Program-made: the position numbers and the translations under genes
NCBI GenBank assembly: GCA_009925965.1
Contig: RFPW01000002.1
Location: 1-30,978 of the forward strand
Reading direction: 5' to 3'
DNA from: Betaproteobacteria bacterium
GTDB taxonomy: Bacteria > Pseudomonadota > Gammaproteobacteria > Burkholderiales > Burkholderiaceae_E
Length of the DNA: 30,978 bases
The notes under the pieces: model-generated
Told to the model about the DNA's origin: nothing
Databases searched by the model: none
Seen by the model: only the letters and a program-made list of their open reading frames with translations
In this document: piece after piece, positions 15,861-24,976 of the stretch
Position numbering within the stretch: the first letter of the stretch is position 1
How the letters are laid out: each line of letters begins with the position of its first letter

Positions 15861-18746
15861 TTAACTGGCCTTTTGCGCTCGGGATTTTCCGGTTGTCGAT
15901 TTGGACTTCGACTCACCCAATGCCGCGTTCAGCAGTGCGGATTGCTGCGCGTAGTGCTTGTCGTAATAACCCACCGCCGGCGATGCCGAAGCTGGACGTC
16001 CAGCGTAACTGAGGTGTTGCTCCGACGATAAGGCCGCTTGCAAATACGGTTGGATAAAGGTCCAACTGCCCTGATTCTGGGGCTCGTCCTGGCACCACAC
16101 AATTTTGGTGGCATTCGGATACTTGCGCAGTTCTTTCGCAAGCGCGGCTTCCGGAAACGGATAAAGCTGCTCGATCCGAACGAGCGCCACATCCGACAAC
16201 TCGCGCTCACGCCGGGCCAGTAACAAGTCGTAATAGGCCTTACCGGTCGAAAAGACGAGCTTGCGAACCTTCGAAGCATCAAGCCCTGGGGCCGAGTCGG
16301 TCATGATGGTGTGAAACTCACCGCGTGCGAGTTCAGACAACGAAGAAACCGCTTCCTTGTTGCGCAACAGCGATTTGGGCGTCATCACCACCAAGGGTTT
16401 ACGCAAGGGGCGAATCATCTGTCGCCGTAGCAAATGGAAGATTTGGGCCGGCGTCGATGGCTGGCAAACCTGCATGTTGTTCTCGGCACAAAGCTGCAAG
16501 AATCGCTCGAGTCGGGCCGAGGAATGCTCGGGACCTTGTCCCTCGAATCCATGAGGGAGCAACAGTACGAGCCCACATGCTCGGCCCCATTTGGTCTCGC
16601 CCGACGCAATGAACTGGTCGATTACGACTTGGGCGCCATTCGCAAAATCGCCGAACTGTGCTTCCCAAATGACCAAGGTGTTGGGCTCGGCCGAGGCATA
16701 CCCATATTCAAAACCGAGGACTGCTTCTTCGGATAAAACCGAGTCGATGACCGTAAAGACGCCTTGTTTCGGCGTCACGTGCTGGAGCGGAATATAGGAG
16801 CCCGCATCCCACTTCTCGCGATTCTGGTCGTGGAGAACGGAGTGTCTGTGCGTGAACGTGCCCCGACCACAATCTTGTCCCGACAAGCGCACGCCATATC
16901 CACCCGCAACGAGTGAGGCGAAGGCCAAGTGCTCGCCCATCCCCCAGTCGAGAGGCTGATCGCCCCGACCCATGGCTCGGCGATCGGCAACGACCTTTTC
17001 AACCAGAGGGTGTAACTTGAAACTGTCTGGAATCGACGTAATGCGGTCGGCCAACCGATGAATCTCCGCCAACGGAATCGCCGTATCCGCCTTGTCTGTC
17101 CATGGCCGATGTAGGAACGGCTCCCAGTCGACCCCAAATTTGCCCTTGTAGTTGGACAACACCGGGTCGAAGGTATGGCGCCCCTGGTCAAATGCGGCCC
17201 GAAGATCGAGGGCCATCTGATCCGCGAAACCGGCCTTGACTGCCCCTTGCGCAAGCAACTTGTCTGCGTAGAGCTTTCGCGTGCCCGGATGCTGACCAAT
17301 CTTCTTGTACATGAGCGGCTGGGTGACGGCCGGGGTGTCCTGCTCGTTATGACCGAGTTTGCGGAAACAGATAATGTCAACCACGATGTCTTTACCGAAC
17401 TGCATCCGGTAATCGAGGGCGATCTGGGTCGCGAAAACCACTGCGTCAGGGTCATCTCCATTCACGTGCAAGACCGGCGCTTCGATCATCTTGACCACGT
17501 CGGTGCAATACAAGGTCGAGCGCGAATCCCTCGGATCACTGGTCGTGAAGCCGATCTGGTTATTGATCACGACGTGAACCGTTCCACCCGTTCCGTAATA
17601 TCGGGTTTGGGCGAGGTTAAGGGTTTCCATCACGACACCCTGACCAGCAAATGCCGCATCGCCATGGACCAGGATCGCGAGGGCCTGTTTGCCCTGCGTA
17701 TCACCCCGGCGATCCTGGCGCGCCCGTACCGACCCTTCCACCACCGGATTCACGATCTCGAGATGGCTGGGATTAAAGGAAAGCGAGAGGTGAACCGGCC
17801 CGCCAGGGGTTGAAATATCGCTCGAGAACCCCTGGTGATACTTGACATCACCGCTTGGCAGATCGTCGGCATGCTTGCCTTCAAATTCCGAGAACAAATC
17901 CTTGGGCATTTTGCCGAGGATGTTCACCAACACATTCAGCCGTCCGCGGTGGGCAAGGCCAATCACAATTTCCTGAACGCCCTGCTCGCCAGCCCGCTGG
18001 ACCAATTCATCCATGGCCGGAATAAAACTTTCTCCGCCTTCAAGCGAAAAGCGCTTCTGGCCGACATATTTTGTGTGCAGATACCGCTCGAGGCCTTCCG
18101 CAGCGGTCAGGCGCTCAAGAATCCGCGTTCTCTTCTCGGCACTAAATTGTGGCTTAGCGCGAGAACTCTCAAGGCGCTCTTGCAACCAACGGCGGTGCGT
18201 TTGGTCGTTGAGATGCATGATTTCGGCGCCGATCGACCCGCAATAGGTCTCACGTAGCGCATTCATGATGTCACGTAAGGGCGCGTTATCAAAGCCAAAA
18301 AAAGTATTCGCAGCGGAATACACGTTGGCGTGGTCACCTTCTGTAAAGTCGTAAAAACTCGTCTCAAGTTCGGGGATGCGCGGCCGCTCCTGGCGCTTGA
18401 GAGGGTCCAGATCGGCCCAGCGCGAACCCAGTGTCCGATAGGCAGCAATCAACTGCTGAACATGCACCTGGCGACGAGCGGTAGCCGCGTCTCCACCCAT
18501 CTGGCGGGGCTGCAAGGTTCCTTCGCGGGCACGCTCCGCAAACGACTCCACGACAGGTGCATGGGCCACGTCGCGCGCGCTGGGGTTGGCCCCCGTCGCG
18601 GGAACCAATTGCATTTGATCAAAATAAGCCCGCCAACCTGGGGGCACCGAGGTCGGGTCGTCGAGATAAGACTCGTAGAGCTCTTCAACGTAGGGGGCGT
18701 TACCCCCAAAAAGGTAGGAATTTTCCTGAAATGCTTTCATGAACAT
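15861..18746 (-). CDS. odhA: 2-oxoglutarate dehydrogenase E1 component
   Basis: This is the thiamine-diphosphate-dependent decarboxylase of the 2-oxoglutarate dehydrogenase complex (also called SucA). The conserved N-terminal E2-binding segment is SYLFGGNAPYVEELYESYL. GLAHRGRLNVL carries the active-site His (about residue 266), FNPSHLEIVNPVVEG follows, and GDAAFAGQGVVMETL is the ThDP/Mg motif (from about 362). The C-terminus has the transketolase-like GFEYGYA and LLPHGFEGQGPEHSSARLERF. It has 961 aa from the ATG at 18744-18746, which follows a G-rich stretch and gives the family-like start MFMKAFQENSYLF. An ATG at 18765-18767 would add 7 residues and begin 7 nt after gltA. Confidence 0.96.
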   Translation of the reverse strand: MFMKAFQENSYLFGGNAPYVEELYESYLDDPTSVPPGWRAYFDQMQLVPATGANPSARDVAHAPVVESFAERAREGTLQPRQMGGDAATARRQVHVQQLIAAYRTLGSRWADLDPLKRQERPRIPELETSFYDFTEGDHANVYSAANTFFGFDNAPLRDIMNALRETYCGSIGAEIMHLNDQTHRRWLQERLESSRAKPQFSAEKRTRILERLTAAEGLERYLHTKYVGQKRFSLEGGESFIPAMDELVQRAGEQGVQEIVIGLAHRGRLNVLVNILGKMPKDLFSEFEGKHADDLPSGDVKYHQGFSSDISTPGGPVHLSLSFNPSHLEIVNPVVEGSVRARQDRRGDTQGKQALAILVHGDAAFAGQGVVMETLNLAQTRYYGTGGTVHVVINNQIGFTTSDPRDSRSTLYCTDVVKMIEAPVLHVNGDDPDAVVFATQIALDYRMQFGKDIVVDIICFRKLGHNEQDTPAVTQPLMYKKIGQHPGTRKLYADKLLAQGAVKAGFADQMALDLRAAFDQGRHTFDPVLSNYKGKFGVDWEPFLHRPWTDKADTAIPLAEIHRLADRITSIPDSFKLHPLVEKVVADRRAMGRGDQPLDWGMGEHLAFASLVAGGYGVRLSGQDCGRGTFTHRHSVLHDQNREKWDAGSYIPLQHVTPKQGVFTVIDSVLSEEAVLGFEYGYASAEPNTLVIWEAQFGDFANGAQVVIDQFIASGETKWGRACGLVLLLPHGFEGQGPEHSSARLERFLQLCAENNMQVCQPSTPAQIFHLLRRQMIRPLRKPLVVMTPKSLLRNKEAVSSLSELARGEFHTIMTDSAPGLDASKVRKLVFSTGKAYYDLLLARRERELSDVALVRIEQLYPFPEAALAKELRKYPNATKIVWCQDEPQNQGSWTFIQPYLQAALSSEQHLSYAGRPASASPAVGYYDKHYAQQSALLNAALGESKSKSTTGKSRAQKAS

Positions 18747-18774
18747 GTTGTCTACCCCACCCGTCATTTAGTTT

Positions 18775-20082
18775 TTATCGCTGGCCAATCGGAAGCACCT
18801 GGCGCCGGACATTGCCCTTGAACAGCTGTCGCGGACGGCCGATTTTCTGATCGGGATCAGAGATCATTTCATTCCAGTTCGCAATCCAGCCGACGGTTCT
18901 TGCCAACGCAAAAATACAGGTGAACAGATCGGTCGGGATTCCGAGCGCCTTTTGGACAATGCCAGAATAGAAATCGACGTTCGGATACAGCTTACGGGTC
19001 ACGAAATAGTCGTCTTCGAGGGCGACCTTCTCGAGCGCCATCGCGAGTTTGAAAAGCGGATCATCCTGCAGGCCGAGTTCGTTCAAGACTTCGTAGCAGG
19101 TCTCGCGCATCAACTTGGCGCGCGGATCAAAGTTCTTGTAAACCCGGTGCCCAAAGCCCATGAGCTTGACGCCGGAATGCTTGTCTTTCACTTTGGCAAT
19201 GAAGTCGCCAATTTTTTCGGCCCCGCCTTGCGCCTGAAGCTCATTGAGCATCAGGAGGCAGGCTTCGTTCGCACCGCCATGCGCCGGACCCCAGAGCGTG
19301 GCCACGCCCGCCGCGATACACGCGAATGGGTTGGCCCCAGACGAACCGGCCAGGCGCACTGTGCTTGTGGAAGCATTTTGCTCGTGGTCGGCATGCAGAA
19401 TCAAAATTCGGTCCAGTGCCCGCACCAGGACGTCATTGACCACATATTCTTCGCACGGATTTGCAAACATCATCCGCATGAAATTCGCGGAATACCCCAG
19501 GTTATTGCGGGGATACACGAAAGGCTGGCCAATCGAGTACTTATAGGCCATCGCCACTAGCGTCGGCATTTTTGCGATCAGGCGAATCGCACTGATATAA
19601 CGATGCTCGAGGTTATAAATGTCAAGACTGTCATGGTAGAACGCCGACATCGCACCCACTGACCCACACAAAACCGCCATCGGATGAGCATCGCGGCGGA
19701 ATCCCTGAAAAAACCGGGTCATCTGCTCGTGCACCATCGTGTGGTACGTCACGCTGGTGACAAATCGGGATTTTTGGTCTACCGACGGCAGTTCACCATG
19801 CAGAAGCAGGTAACAGGTCTCCAGGTAGTCACAGCTAACTGCGAGTTCCTCGATCGGATAGCCGCGGTAAAGCAGTTCGCCGCGGTCGCCATCGATGTAG
19901 GTGATGGCCGATTCACAGGCCGCCGTTGACATGAAACCGGGGTCAAAGGTGAATTTGCCGGTCTGCGCGTAGAGCTTCCGGATATCGATGACGTCGGGTC
20001 CGATGCTCCCGCTGTAGACGGGGAATTCGGCCCCCGGACTGCCATCGGAAAAGGTAAGAGTGGCTTTAACTTCGTTTGACAT
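18775..20082 (-). CDS. gltA: Citrate synthase (type I, hexameric)
   Basis: GltA condenses oxaloacetate with acetyl-CoA to form citrate. I chose the ATG at 20080-20082 (MSNEVKATLTFSDGSPG), giving 435 aa like other betaproteobacterial enzymes; an ATG six codons upstream is possible. Catalytic residues are H268 (GPAHGGANE), H312 (FGHRVYKNFDPRA) and D370 (NVDFYSG). The opening IGPDVIDIRKLY and FTFDPGFMSTAACESAITYIDG are characteristic of the Gram-negative allosteric type. It lies 47 nt after sdhE and almost touches odhA. Confidence 0.97.
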   Translation of the reverse strand: MSNEVKATLTFSDGSPGAEFPVYSGSIGPDVIDIRKLYAQTGKFTFDPGFMSTAACESAITYIDGDRGELLYRGYPIEELAVSCDYLETCYLLLHGELPSVDQKSRFVTSVTYHTMVHEQMTRFFQGFRRDAHPMAVLCGSVGAMSAFYHDSLDIYNLEHRYISAIRLIAKMPTLVAMAYKYSIGQPFVYPRNNLGYSANFMRMMFANPCEEYVVNDVLVRALDRILILHADHEQNASTSTVRLAGSSGANPFACIAAGVATLWGPAHGGANEACLLMLNELQAQGGAEKIGDFIAKVKDKHSGVKLMGFGHRVYKNFDPRAKLMRETCYEVLNELGLQDDPLFKLAMALEKVALEDDYFVTRKLYPNVDFYSGIVQKALGIPTDLFTCIFALARTVGWIANWNEMISDPDQKIGRPRQLFKGNVRRQVLPIGQR

Positions 20083-20129
20083 CCCGAGTTTCCCCGTCAT
20101 TAATGATTGAAACTAACCAGCGCGTCGCA

Positions 20130-20423
20130 TTATGCAGTTCTGATCTGATCGAGCACCGCTTTGATCGACGCGTGATCGTACTCTGCCGACAGATCCTCGC
20201 GGCCCAAAATCAGATCCAGTAACGCATTGTCGGACAGATCCATGAGGGTATCCACGGCCTGAACGTCAGAATCGGACAACGTCGCCTCATGCCGATCCAG
20301 GAATCGGGTCATGATCAGATCGTTTTCGAGCATCCCTCTCCGGCAGCGCCAGCGCAGGCGTCGGCGGCGAATCGGATCCGCCTGGTGTGGGGACCCGGCC
20401 AGGGTATCGCCTTCAGACTGCAC
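20130..20423 (-). CDS. sdhE: FAD assembly factor SdhE (DUF339)
   Basis: SdhE helps attach FAD covalently to SdhA. This is a 97-aa protein with the signature RGMLENDLIMTRFL (R29-G30-x-x-E33), preceded by a very Arg-rich run (IRRRRLRWRCRR). The C-terminal part (LMDLSDNALLDLILGRE) is also typical. The only reasonable start is the GTG at 20421-20423, which overlaps the end of sdhB by 11 nt; this gives an N-terminus of about 17 residues before the conserved part. Placement directly after sdhB fits its role. Confidence 0.93.
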   Translation of the reverse strand: MQSEGDTLAGSPHQADPIRRRRLRWRCRRGMLENDLIMTRFLDRHEATLSDSDVQAVDTLMDLSDNALLDLILGREDLSAEYDHASIKAVLDQIRTA

Positions 20424-21141
20424 GACGAATCATCAGGTCCTTGATTTTCCCAATCGCCCGAGTCGGATTCAGGCCCTTCGGGCAAACGTCCACACAGTTC
20501 ATGATGGTGTGGCAGCGGAAGAGCCGGTAGGGATCTTCGAGATTATCCAGACGCTCACTCGTGGCCTGATCGCGACTGTCGGCAATAAATCGGTAGGCCT
20601 GCAGCAAACCCGCCGGACCCACAAACTTGTCTGGGTTCCACCAGAACGACGGACAACTCGTGGAACAGCAGGCGCACAAAATGCACTCGTAGAGCCCGTT
20701 GAGTTCATCGCGCTCTTCGGGAGACTGCAGACGCTCTTTCTCGGGCGGAGGCGCCTCGTTGATCAAGAACGGCTTAATCGAGTGGTACTGCTTGAAAAAC
20801 TGCGTCATGTCGACGATCAGATCGCGGATCACCGGCAAGCCCGGTAAGGGCTTCAGGACGATTGGCTCCTTCAGATCACGCAAATTGGTGATGCAGGCGA
20901 GTCCGTTCTTGCCGTTGATATTCATCGCGTCGGACCCGCAGACACCTTCGCGGCACGAACGCCGAAATGAGAGCCCTGGGAAAACGGTTTGCTTCATCCG
21001 CATCAGCGCGTCGAGCAACATCTTGTCGGTCGGTAGCAACTCCACCTCAAAATCCTGCATTGAGGGACGAGCGTCCTGATCCGGGTCGTATCGATAGATC
21101 GAAAAACGCACTTTGCGGTTGGCGACTGTTGCTGTGGTCAT
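20413..21141 (-). CDS. sdhB: Succinate dehydrogenase iron-sulfur subunit
   Basis: This subunit carries electrons from SdhA to quinone. The 2Fe-2S domain has C63, C68 and C83 (SCREGVCGSDAMNINGKNGLAC region, with Asp at position 71 as in E. coli). The 4Fe-4S and 3Fe-4S motifs are CILCACCSTSCPSFWW and CHTIMNCVDVCPKGLNP. The protein has 242 aa. The ATG at 21139-21141 has AGGAG 6 nt upstream; a TTG one codon earlier is less likely. It follows sdhA after 16 nt. Confidence 0.97.
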   Translation of the reverse strand: MTTATVANRKVRFSIYRYDPDQDARPSMQDFEVELLPTDKMLLDALMRMKQTVFPGLSFRRSCREGVCGSDAMNINGKNGLACITNLRDLKEPIVLKPLPGLPVIRDLIVDMTQFFKQYHSIKPFLINEAPPPEKERLQSPEERDELNGLYECILCACCSTSCPSFWWNPDKFVGPAGLLQAYRFIADSRDQATSERLDNLEDPYRLFRCHTIMNCVDVCPKGLNPTRAIGKIKDLMIRRAV

Positions 21142-21157
21142 CAAACTCTCCTATTGA

Positions 21158-22948
21158 TCAGAACGTGCGCGCCTTGGGCGCAAACGTTTCGACCGTCATC
21201 GGCTTCAGGTTGACTGGCTTGTAGGACATGCGATTACCCTCGCTGTAGTACATCGAGTGCTTCATCCACTGCGCATCGTTGCGCTCAGAGAAATCGCGGT
21301 GAGCATGCGCGCCGCGACTCTCTTTGCGTGCATCCGCCGAAATCATGGTGGCCTTGGCTGTCTCGACCAGGTTGTCCAGTTCGAGGGCTTCGACCCGAGC
21401 GGTATTAAAGACCTGACTCTTGTCACCGAGATGAACACGCTGCGAACGTTCAGCCAATTCGAGAATGCGGGATACGCCCTGGGCCATTCGCTCCGACGAT
21501 CGGAAAACCCCGCAATGCGCCTGCATCGTCTTCCGGATATCGTTGGCAACTTCCTGCACATTCTCTCCCGAGGTCGTTCCGTTGAGTTTCGCCAGTCGTG
21601 CCAGGGAGAAATCGCCTGCTTCGCGCGGCACTTCTTTGTGGGACTGATTGGCCAAATGCTGGTCAACGATGTGCATACCCGCCGAACGGCCAAAGACCAA
21701 TAGATCGAGGAGTGAATTGGTCCCGAGTCGATTCGCCCCGTGCACGCTCACGCAGGCACATTCGCCGATGGCGTAGAGGCCTGGGATGACGGTGGATGGA
21801 TTATCGCCCTTCGGCACCACGACCTGGCCGTGGAAATTAGTCGGGATTCCACCCATCTGATAATGAATGGTCGGCACAACCGGAATGGGATCTTTAATCG
21901 GGTCGACGTTGGCAAATTTGATCGCAATCTCGCGAATACTCGGCAGCCGCTTCATGATCGTCTCGGCCCCGAGGTGATCAAGCTTCAGCAGCACATAATC
22001 GCCATCAGGACCACATCCGCGCCCTTCCTGAATCTCCTGATCCATTGAACGGGAAACGAAATCACGCGGTGCAAGATCCTTGAGGGTCGGTGCGTAGCGC
22101 TCCATAAAGCGTTCGCCATGCTTGTTGAGCAAAATCCCGCCCTCGCCGCGTACGCCTTCAGTCACCAGTACCCCGGCACCGGCGACCCCGGTCGGGTGGA
22201 ACTGCCAAAATTCCATGTCCTCGAGGGGCACGCCAGCACGCGCGGCCATCCCCATGCCGTCGCCTGTGTTGATGAACGCATTGGTCGATGCAGCCCAGAT
22301 CCGGCCGGCGCCGCCGGTGGCCAGCACCGTGGTTTTGGCCTCCAGCACCATGACCTCGCCGGATTCCATTTCGAGAGCCACCACACCGACGACATCGCCA
22401 TCGGCGTCCCGAATGAGGTCGAGCGCCATCCACTCGACAAAAAACTGAGTGCGTGCGCGGATGTTTCGCTGGTAAAGCGTATGCAACATCGCGTGGCCGG
22501 TGCGATCTGCCGCGGCGCAAGCGCGCTGGACGGGCTTCTCGCCAAAGTTGGCGGTATGTCCGCCAAATGGCCGCTGATAAATCGTGCCATCCGGATTTCG
22601 GTCGAACGGCATTCCAAAGTGCTCGAGTTCGTAGACCACCTGGGGCGCCATCCGGCACATAAATTCGATCGCGTCCTGGTCGCCGAGATAATCCGACCCC
22701 TTAACGGTGTCGAACATATGCCAGTACCAGTTGTCCTCGCTCATATTACCCAGCGAAGCACCAATCCCCCCTTGCGCCGCGACGGTATGCGAGCGGGTCG
22801 GAAAGACCTTGGACAGGACAGCGACATTGAGCCCCGCCTCAGCCAATTGCAGAGAGCAACGCATCCCGGATCCGCCTGCGCCAACAACGATGACGTCGAA
22901 CTTGCGACGCTGCAGCCCGTTGGCGAGTTTGGTTAATACTTCGGCCAT
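21158..22948 (-). CDS. sdhA: Succinate dehydrogenase flavoprotein subunit
   Basis: SdhA oxidises succinate to fumarate. The FAD-binding motif is VVGAGGSGMR (21-30), and covalent flavin attaches at H54 (RSHTVAAQGG). Substrate-site motifs include QFHPTGVAGAGVLVTEGVRGEGG and the C-terminal LGTNSLLDLLVFGRSAG. It has 596 aa from the ATG at 22946-22948 (MAEVLTKLANGLQRRKFDVIVVG), with GGAG 9 nt upstream; the frame extends upstream but only through sdhD. It begins 2 nt after the sdhD stop. Confidence 0.97.
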   Translation of the reverse strand: MAEVLTKLANGLQRRKFDVIVVGAGGSGMRCSLQLAEAGLNVAVLSKVFPTRSHTVAAQGGIGASLGNMSEDNWYWHMFDTVKGSDYLGDQDAIEFMCRMAPQVVYELEHFGMPFDRNPDGTIYQRPFGGHTANFGEKPVQRACAAADRTGHAMLHTLYQRNIRARTQFFVEWMALDLIRDADGDVVGVVALEMESGEVMVLEAKTTVLATGGAGRIWAASTNAFINTGDGMGMAARAGVPLEDMEFWQFHPTGVAGAGVLVTEGVRGEGGILLNKHGERFMERYAPTLKDLAPRDFVSRSMDQEIQEGRGCGPDGDYVLLKLDHLGAETIMKRLPSIREIAIKFANVDPIKDPIPVVPTIHYQMGGIPTNFHGQVVVPKGDNPSTVIPGLYAIGECACVSVHGANRLGTNSLLDLLVFGRSAGMHIVDQHLANQSHKEVPREAGDFSLARLAKLNGTTSGENVQEVANDIRKTMQAHCGVFRSSERMAQGVSRILELAERSQRVHLGDKSQVFNTARVEALELDNLVETAKATMISADARKESRGAHAHRDFSERNDAQWMKHSMYYSEGNRMSYKPVNLKPMTVETFAPKARTF

Positions 22949-22950
22949 TT

Positions 22951-23301
22951 TCAAAGACTCCAGAGAATGATCACCAACCAGCAGCCATACCCAGCCAGCA
23001 GCAGAACAGTGCCTGCCTGAAGGGTGAGCCGGACTCCGGTGGGCTTGATGTAATCCATAAAGATGTCGCGAACCCCGACCCACGCGTGGTAGAAGAGCGC
23101 CGCCCCCGCCAGCAAGGTCGAGACTTTCATGAACGGGTGCACAAACAGGGTGGCCCAGTTGCCGTAATTGAACTCAGGCAAGCGCAGCACCGCGACAATC
23201 AGGATGACGGTGTAAATCACCATCAGAACTGCAGATAAACGCTGCAGCAACCAGCTGCCGATCCCGTAGTGGGCACCGGTCACAATCCGTTGACTTGTCA
23301 T
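22951..23301 (-). CDS. sdhD: Succinate dehydrogenase membrane anchor subunit SdhD
   Basis: This is a 116-aa membrane anchor with three hydrophobic segments (about residues 24-42, 60-78 and 92-114). The motif HAWVGVRDIFMDYIKPTGVRL is typical of SdhD and supplies heme b and quinone-site residues. I chose the ATG at 23299-23301 (MTSQRIVTGAHYGIGSW), with AAGGA 7 nt upstream. It begins 14 nt after sdhC and ends 2 nt before sdhA. Confidence 0.94.
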   Translation of the reverse strand: MTSQRIVTGAHYGIGSWLLQRLSAVLMVIYTVILIVAVLRLPEFNYGNWATLFVHPFMKVSTLLAGAALFYHAWVGVRDIFMDYIKPTGVRLTLQAGTVLLLAGYGCWLVIILWSL

Positions 23302-23315
23302 GTCCGGATCCTTAA

Positions 23316-23726
23316 TCAGTAGAGACCAAACAGCGAGCCAGCGACCACCAGGGTCAAGGCCAGACTGATGACGATGACCGCTTTGGCGGAATTTGCAGCA
23401 GATCCTTTCTCGAGACCAACATGGTTGTCGAGGAGGAGATAACGAATCCCAGCCACAAAGTGATGGCAAAACGCCCACAGCATGGCGAGCAGCGCGACCT
23501 TCACCACAGGGTGGGCGACGGCGGTCCGGAAGCGCTCGAAACCGAGCTCAGAAATCAGGCTTTCCTGAAACAACCAAAGAATGAGAGGAAGTCCCACGAG
23601 GAACAATAGGGAGCCACTGATCCGGTGAAGGATTGAGACAATCCCTGCGATCGGCAAGCGGTAGCCCAGAATCTGGGTGACGTGAATGTTCCTGTAAACG
23701 GGGCGTTTTGCGGCTAAACCAGCCAT
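23316..23726 (-). CDS. sdhC: Succinate dehydrogenase cytochrome b556 subunit SdhC
   Basis: This is a 136-aa anchor with three transmembrane helices. The family signature near the start is RPVYRNIHVTQ...SILHRISGSLLF; the heme ligand is probably H89 in HFVAGIRYLLLD. The ATG at 23724-23726 (MAGLAAKRPVYRNI) is fixed by AGGAG 5 nt upstream. It is the first gene of the long sdh-gltA-odh-lpd run and faces mdh across a 241-bp gap. Confidence 0.95.
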   Translation of the reverse strand: MAGLAAKRPVYRNIHVTQILGYRLPIAGIVSILHRISGSLLFLVGLPLILWLFQESLISELGFERFRTAVAHPVVKVALLAMLWAFCHHFVAGIRYLLLDNHVGLEKGSAANSAKAVIVISLALTLVVAGSLFGLY

Positions 23727-23967
23727 GATGACTCCTCGGAACAGCAGGTAAAGCGTCGTATTTTGCAACCAAACCCGGCGGCCGGCCAACGACTTCCGGC
23801 GCACTGAGTGAGCCTGAAACCCAGACCTGACGCCATCGCGGCCCCGCGAGCCGACTTCTGCGACACCGGGTCGCACAAATGTGATCACCTTGCAGACAAC
23901 TCCCTCTCGGTTCTAAAGTGGCGACCAAGCGTATGCATCTCACCCCCTCCCCTCCACGAGCGCAGGC
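23727..23967. promoter_or_regulatory. Divergent sdhC / mdh intergenic region
   Basis: This 241-bp stretch is the longest non-coding segment in the window and must hold promoters for both directions. For mdh, TTGCAG (23890-23895) and TCTAAA (23912-23917) with 16-nt spacing is a weak candidate. For sdhC, TTGGCC and CAAAAT with 18-nt spacing (about 23762-23791) is another. A perfect 8-bp palindrome GTGATCAC lies at 23881-23888 and could be an operator half-site. No GntR regulator gene, often seen here in relatives, is present in the gap. Confidence 0.5.
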
Positions 23968-24951
23968 ATGAACAAATCTCCAAAACGAGTCGCAATCACC
24001 GGCGCAGCCGGTCAGATCGGTTATTCGCTGCTTTTTCGGATCGCCAACGGTGACCTTCTGGGCAAGGATCAGCCCGTCATCCTCCAACTCCTCGACATCA
24101 CCCCCGCGCTGGCCGCGGTGAAAGGCGTTGTGATGGAGCTTGAAGATTGCGCGTTCCCGCTTCTGGCGGGTGTCGTCATCACGGATGATCCCACGGTAGC
24201 CTTCCGCGACGCCGACTATGCGCTCCTCGTTGGCGCCCGGCCGCGTAGCAAGGGCATGGAGCGCAAGGATTTGCTAGAGGCCAATGGGGCCATTTTCACC
24301 GTTCAGGGCCGCGCGCTCGATCAGGTCGCCTCGCGCGACGTGCGGGTCCTGGTGGTTGGCAACCCAGCCAACACCAACGCCTACATCGCGATGAAATCGG
24401 CACCGAGCCTGCCGAAAAAGAACTTCACCGCAATGCTGCGGCTCGACCACAACCGCGCGCTCAGTCAGCTGGCCGCCAAGGCGGCCTGTCCGGTCGCGTC
24501 GATCGAGCACCTGGCGGTCTGGGGTAACCACTCGCCGACCATGTACGCCGACTACCGTTTTGCGACCACAGGCGGTCAATCGCTTCCTGCCCGCATTCAT
24601 GATGAAGCCTGGAATCGTGAGGTCTTTTTGCCAACCGTTGGCAAGCGTGGCGCCGCCATCATCGAGGCGCGCGGCCTGTCCTCGGCCGCTTCCGCCGCCA
24701 ATGCCGCCATCGACCATGTCCGCGACTGGGCCTTGGGCACCGGCGACCGCTGGGTCACCATGGGGATCGCATCCGACGGCTCTTACGGGATTCCCGAAGA
24801 CGTCATGTTTGGCTACCCGGTGACCTGCGCCAATGGCGAATACCACATCGTTCAGGGCCTTGAGATCGATGAGTTCTCGCGGTCCCGGATCAACATCACC
24901 TTGGCCGAACTCGAAGAAGAGCGTGCAGGCGTCGCTCATCTTCTGAGCTAA
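23968..24951 (+). CDS. mdh: Malate dehydrogenase (NAD-dependent)
   Basis: Mdh interconverts malate and oxaloacetate. The NAD-binding motif TGAAGQIG is at 11-18, substrate-loop arginines are in GARPRSKGMERKDLL (residues 89-103), and the catalytic pair is D160 (LDHNRALSQLA) and H188 (WGNHSPT). The protein has 327 aa, the usual length of the betaproteobacterial/cytosolic-like form. The ATG at 23968 has only a weak upstream GCAGG. It is divergent from sdhC, which puts malate oxidation next to the succinate and citrate steps. Confidence 0.96.
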   Translation: MNKSPKRVAITGAAGQIGYSLLFRIANGDLLGKDQPVILQLLDITPALAAVKGVVMELEDCAFPLLAGVVITDDPTVAFRDADYALLVGARPRSKGMERKDLLEANGAIFTVQGRALDQVASRDVRVLVVGNPANTNAYIAMKSAPSLPKKNFTAMLRLDHNRALSQLAAKAACPVASIEHLAVWGNHSPTMYADYRFATTGGQSLPARIHDEAWNREVFLPTVGKRGAAIIEARGLSSAASAANAAIDHVRDWALGTGDRWVTMGIASDGSYGIPEDVMFGYPVTCANGEYHIVQGLEIDEFSRSRINITLAELEEERAGVAHLLS

Positions 24952-24976
24952 GCATTCCGAGCATTGCTCTAGACCC

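Noticed and set aside
18747..18774. A sucA-type leader RNA motif known from Burkholderiales
   Set aside because: Only about 28 nt separate gltA from odhA, too short for that structured leader.
22118..22936. Plus-strand frame of 272 codons
   Set aside because: Antisense to sdhA, whose FAD motifs and length are convincing.
23880..23890. GTGATCAC as a defined GntR-type operator
   Set aside because: An 8-bp palindrome alone is common by chance and no regulator gene is adjacent; kept only as a remark on the intergenic region.
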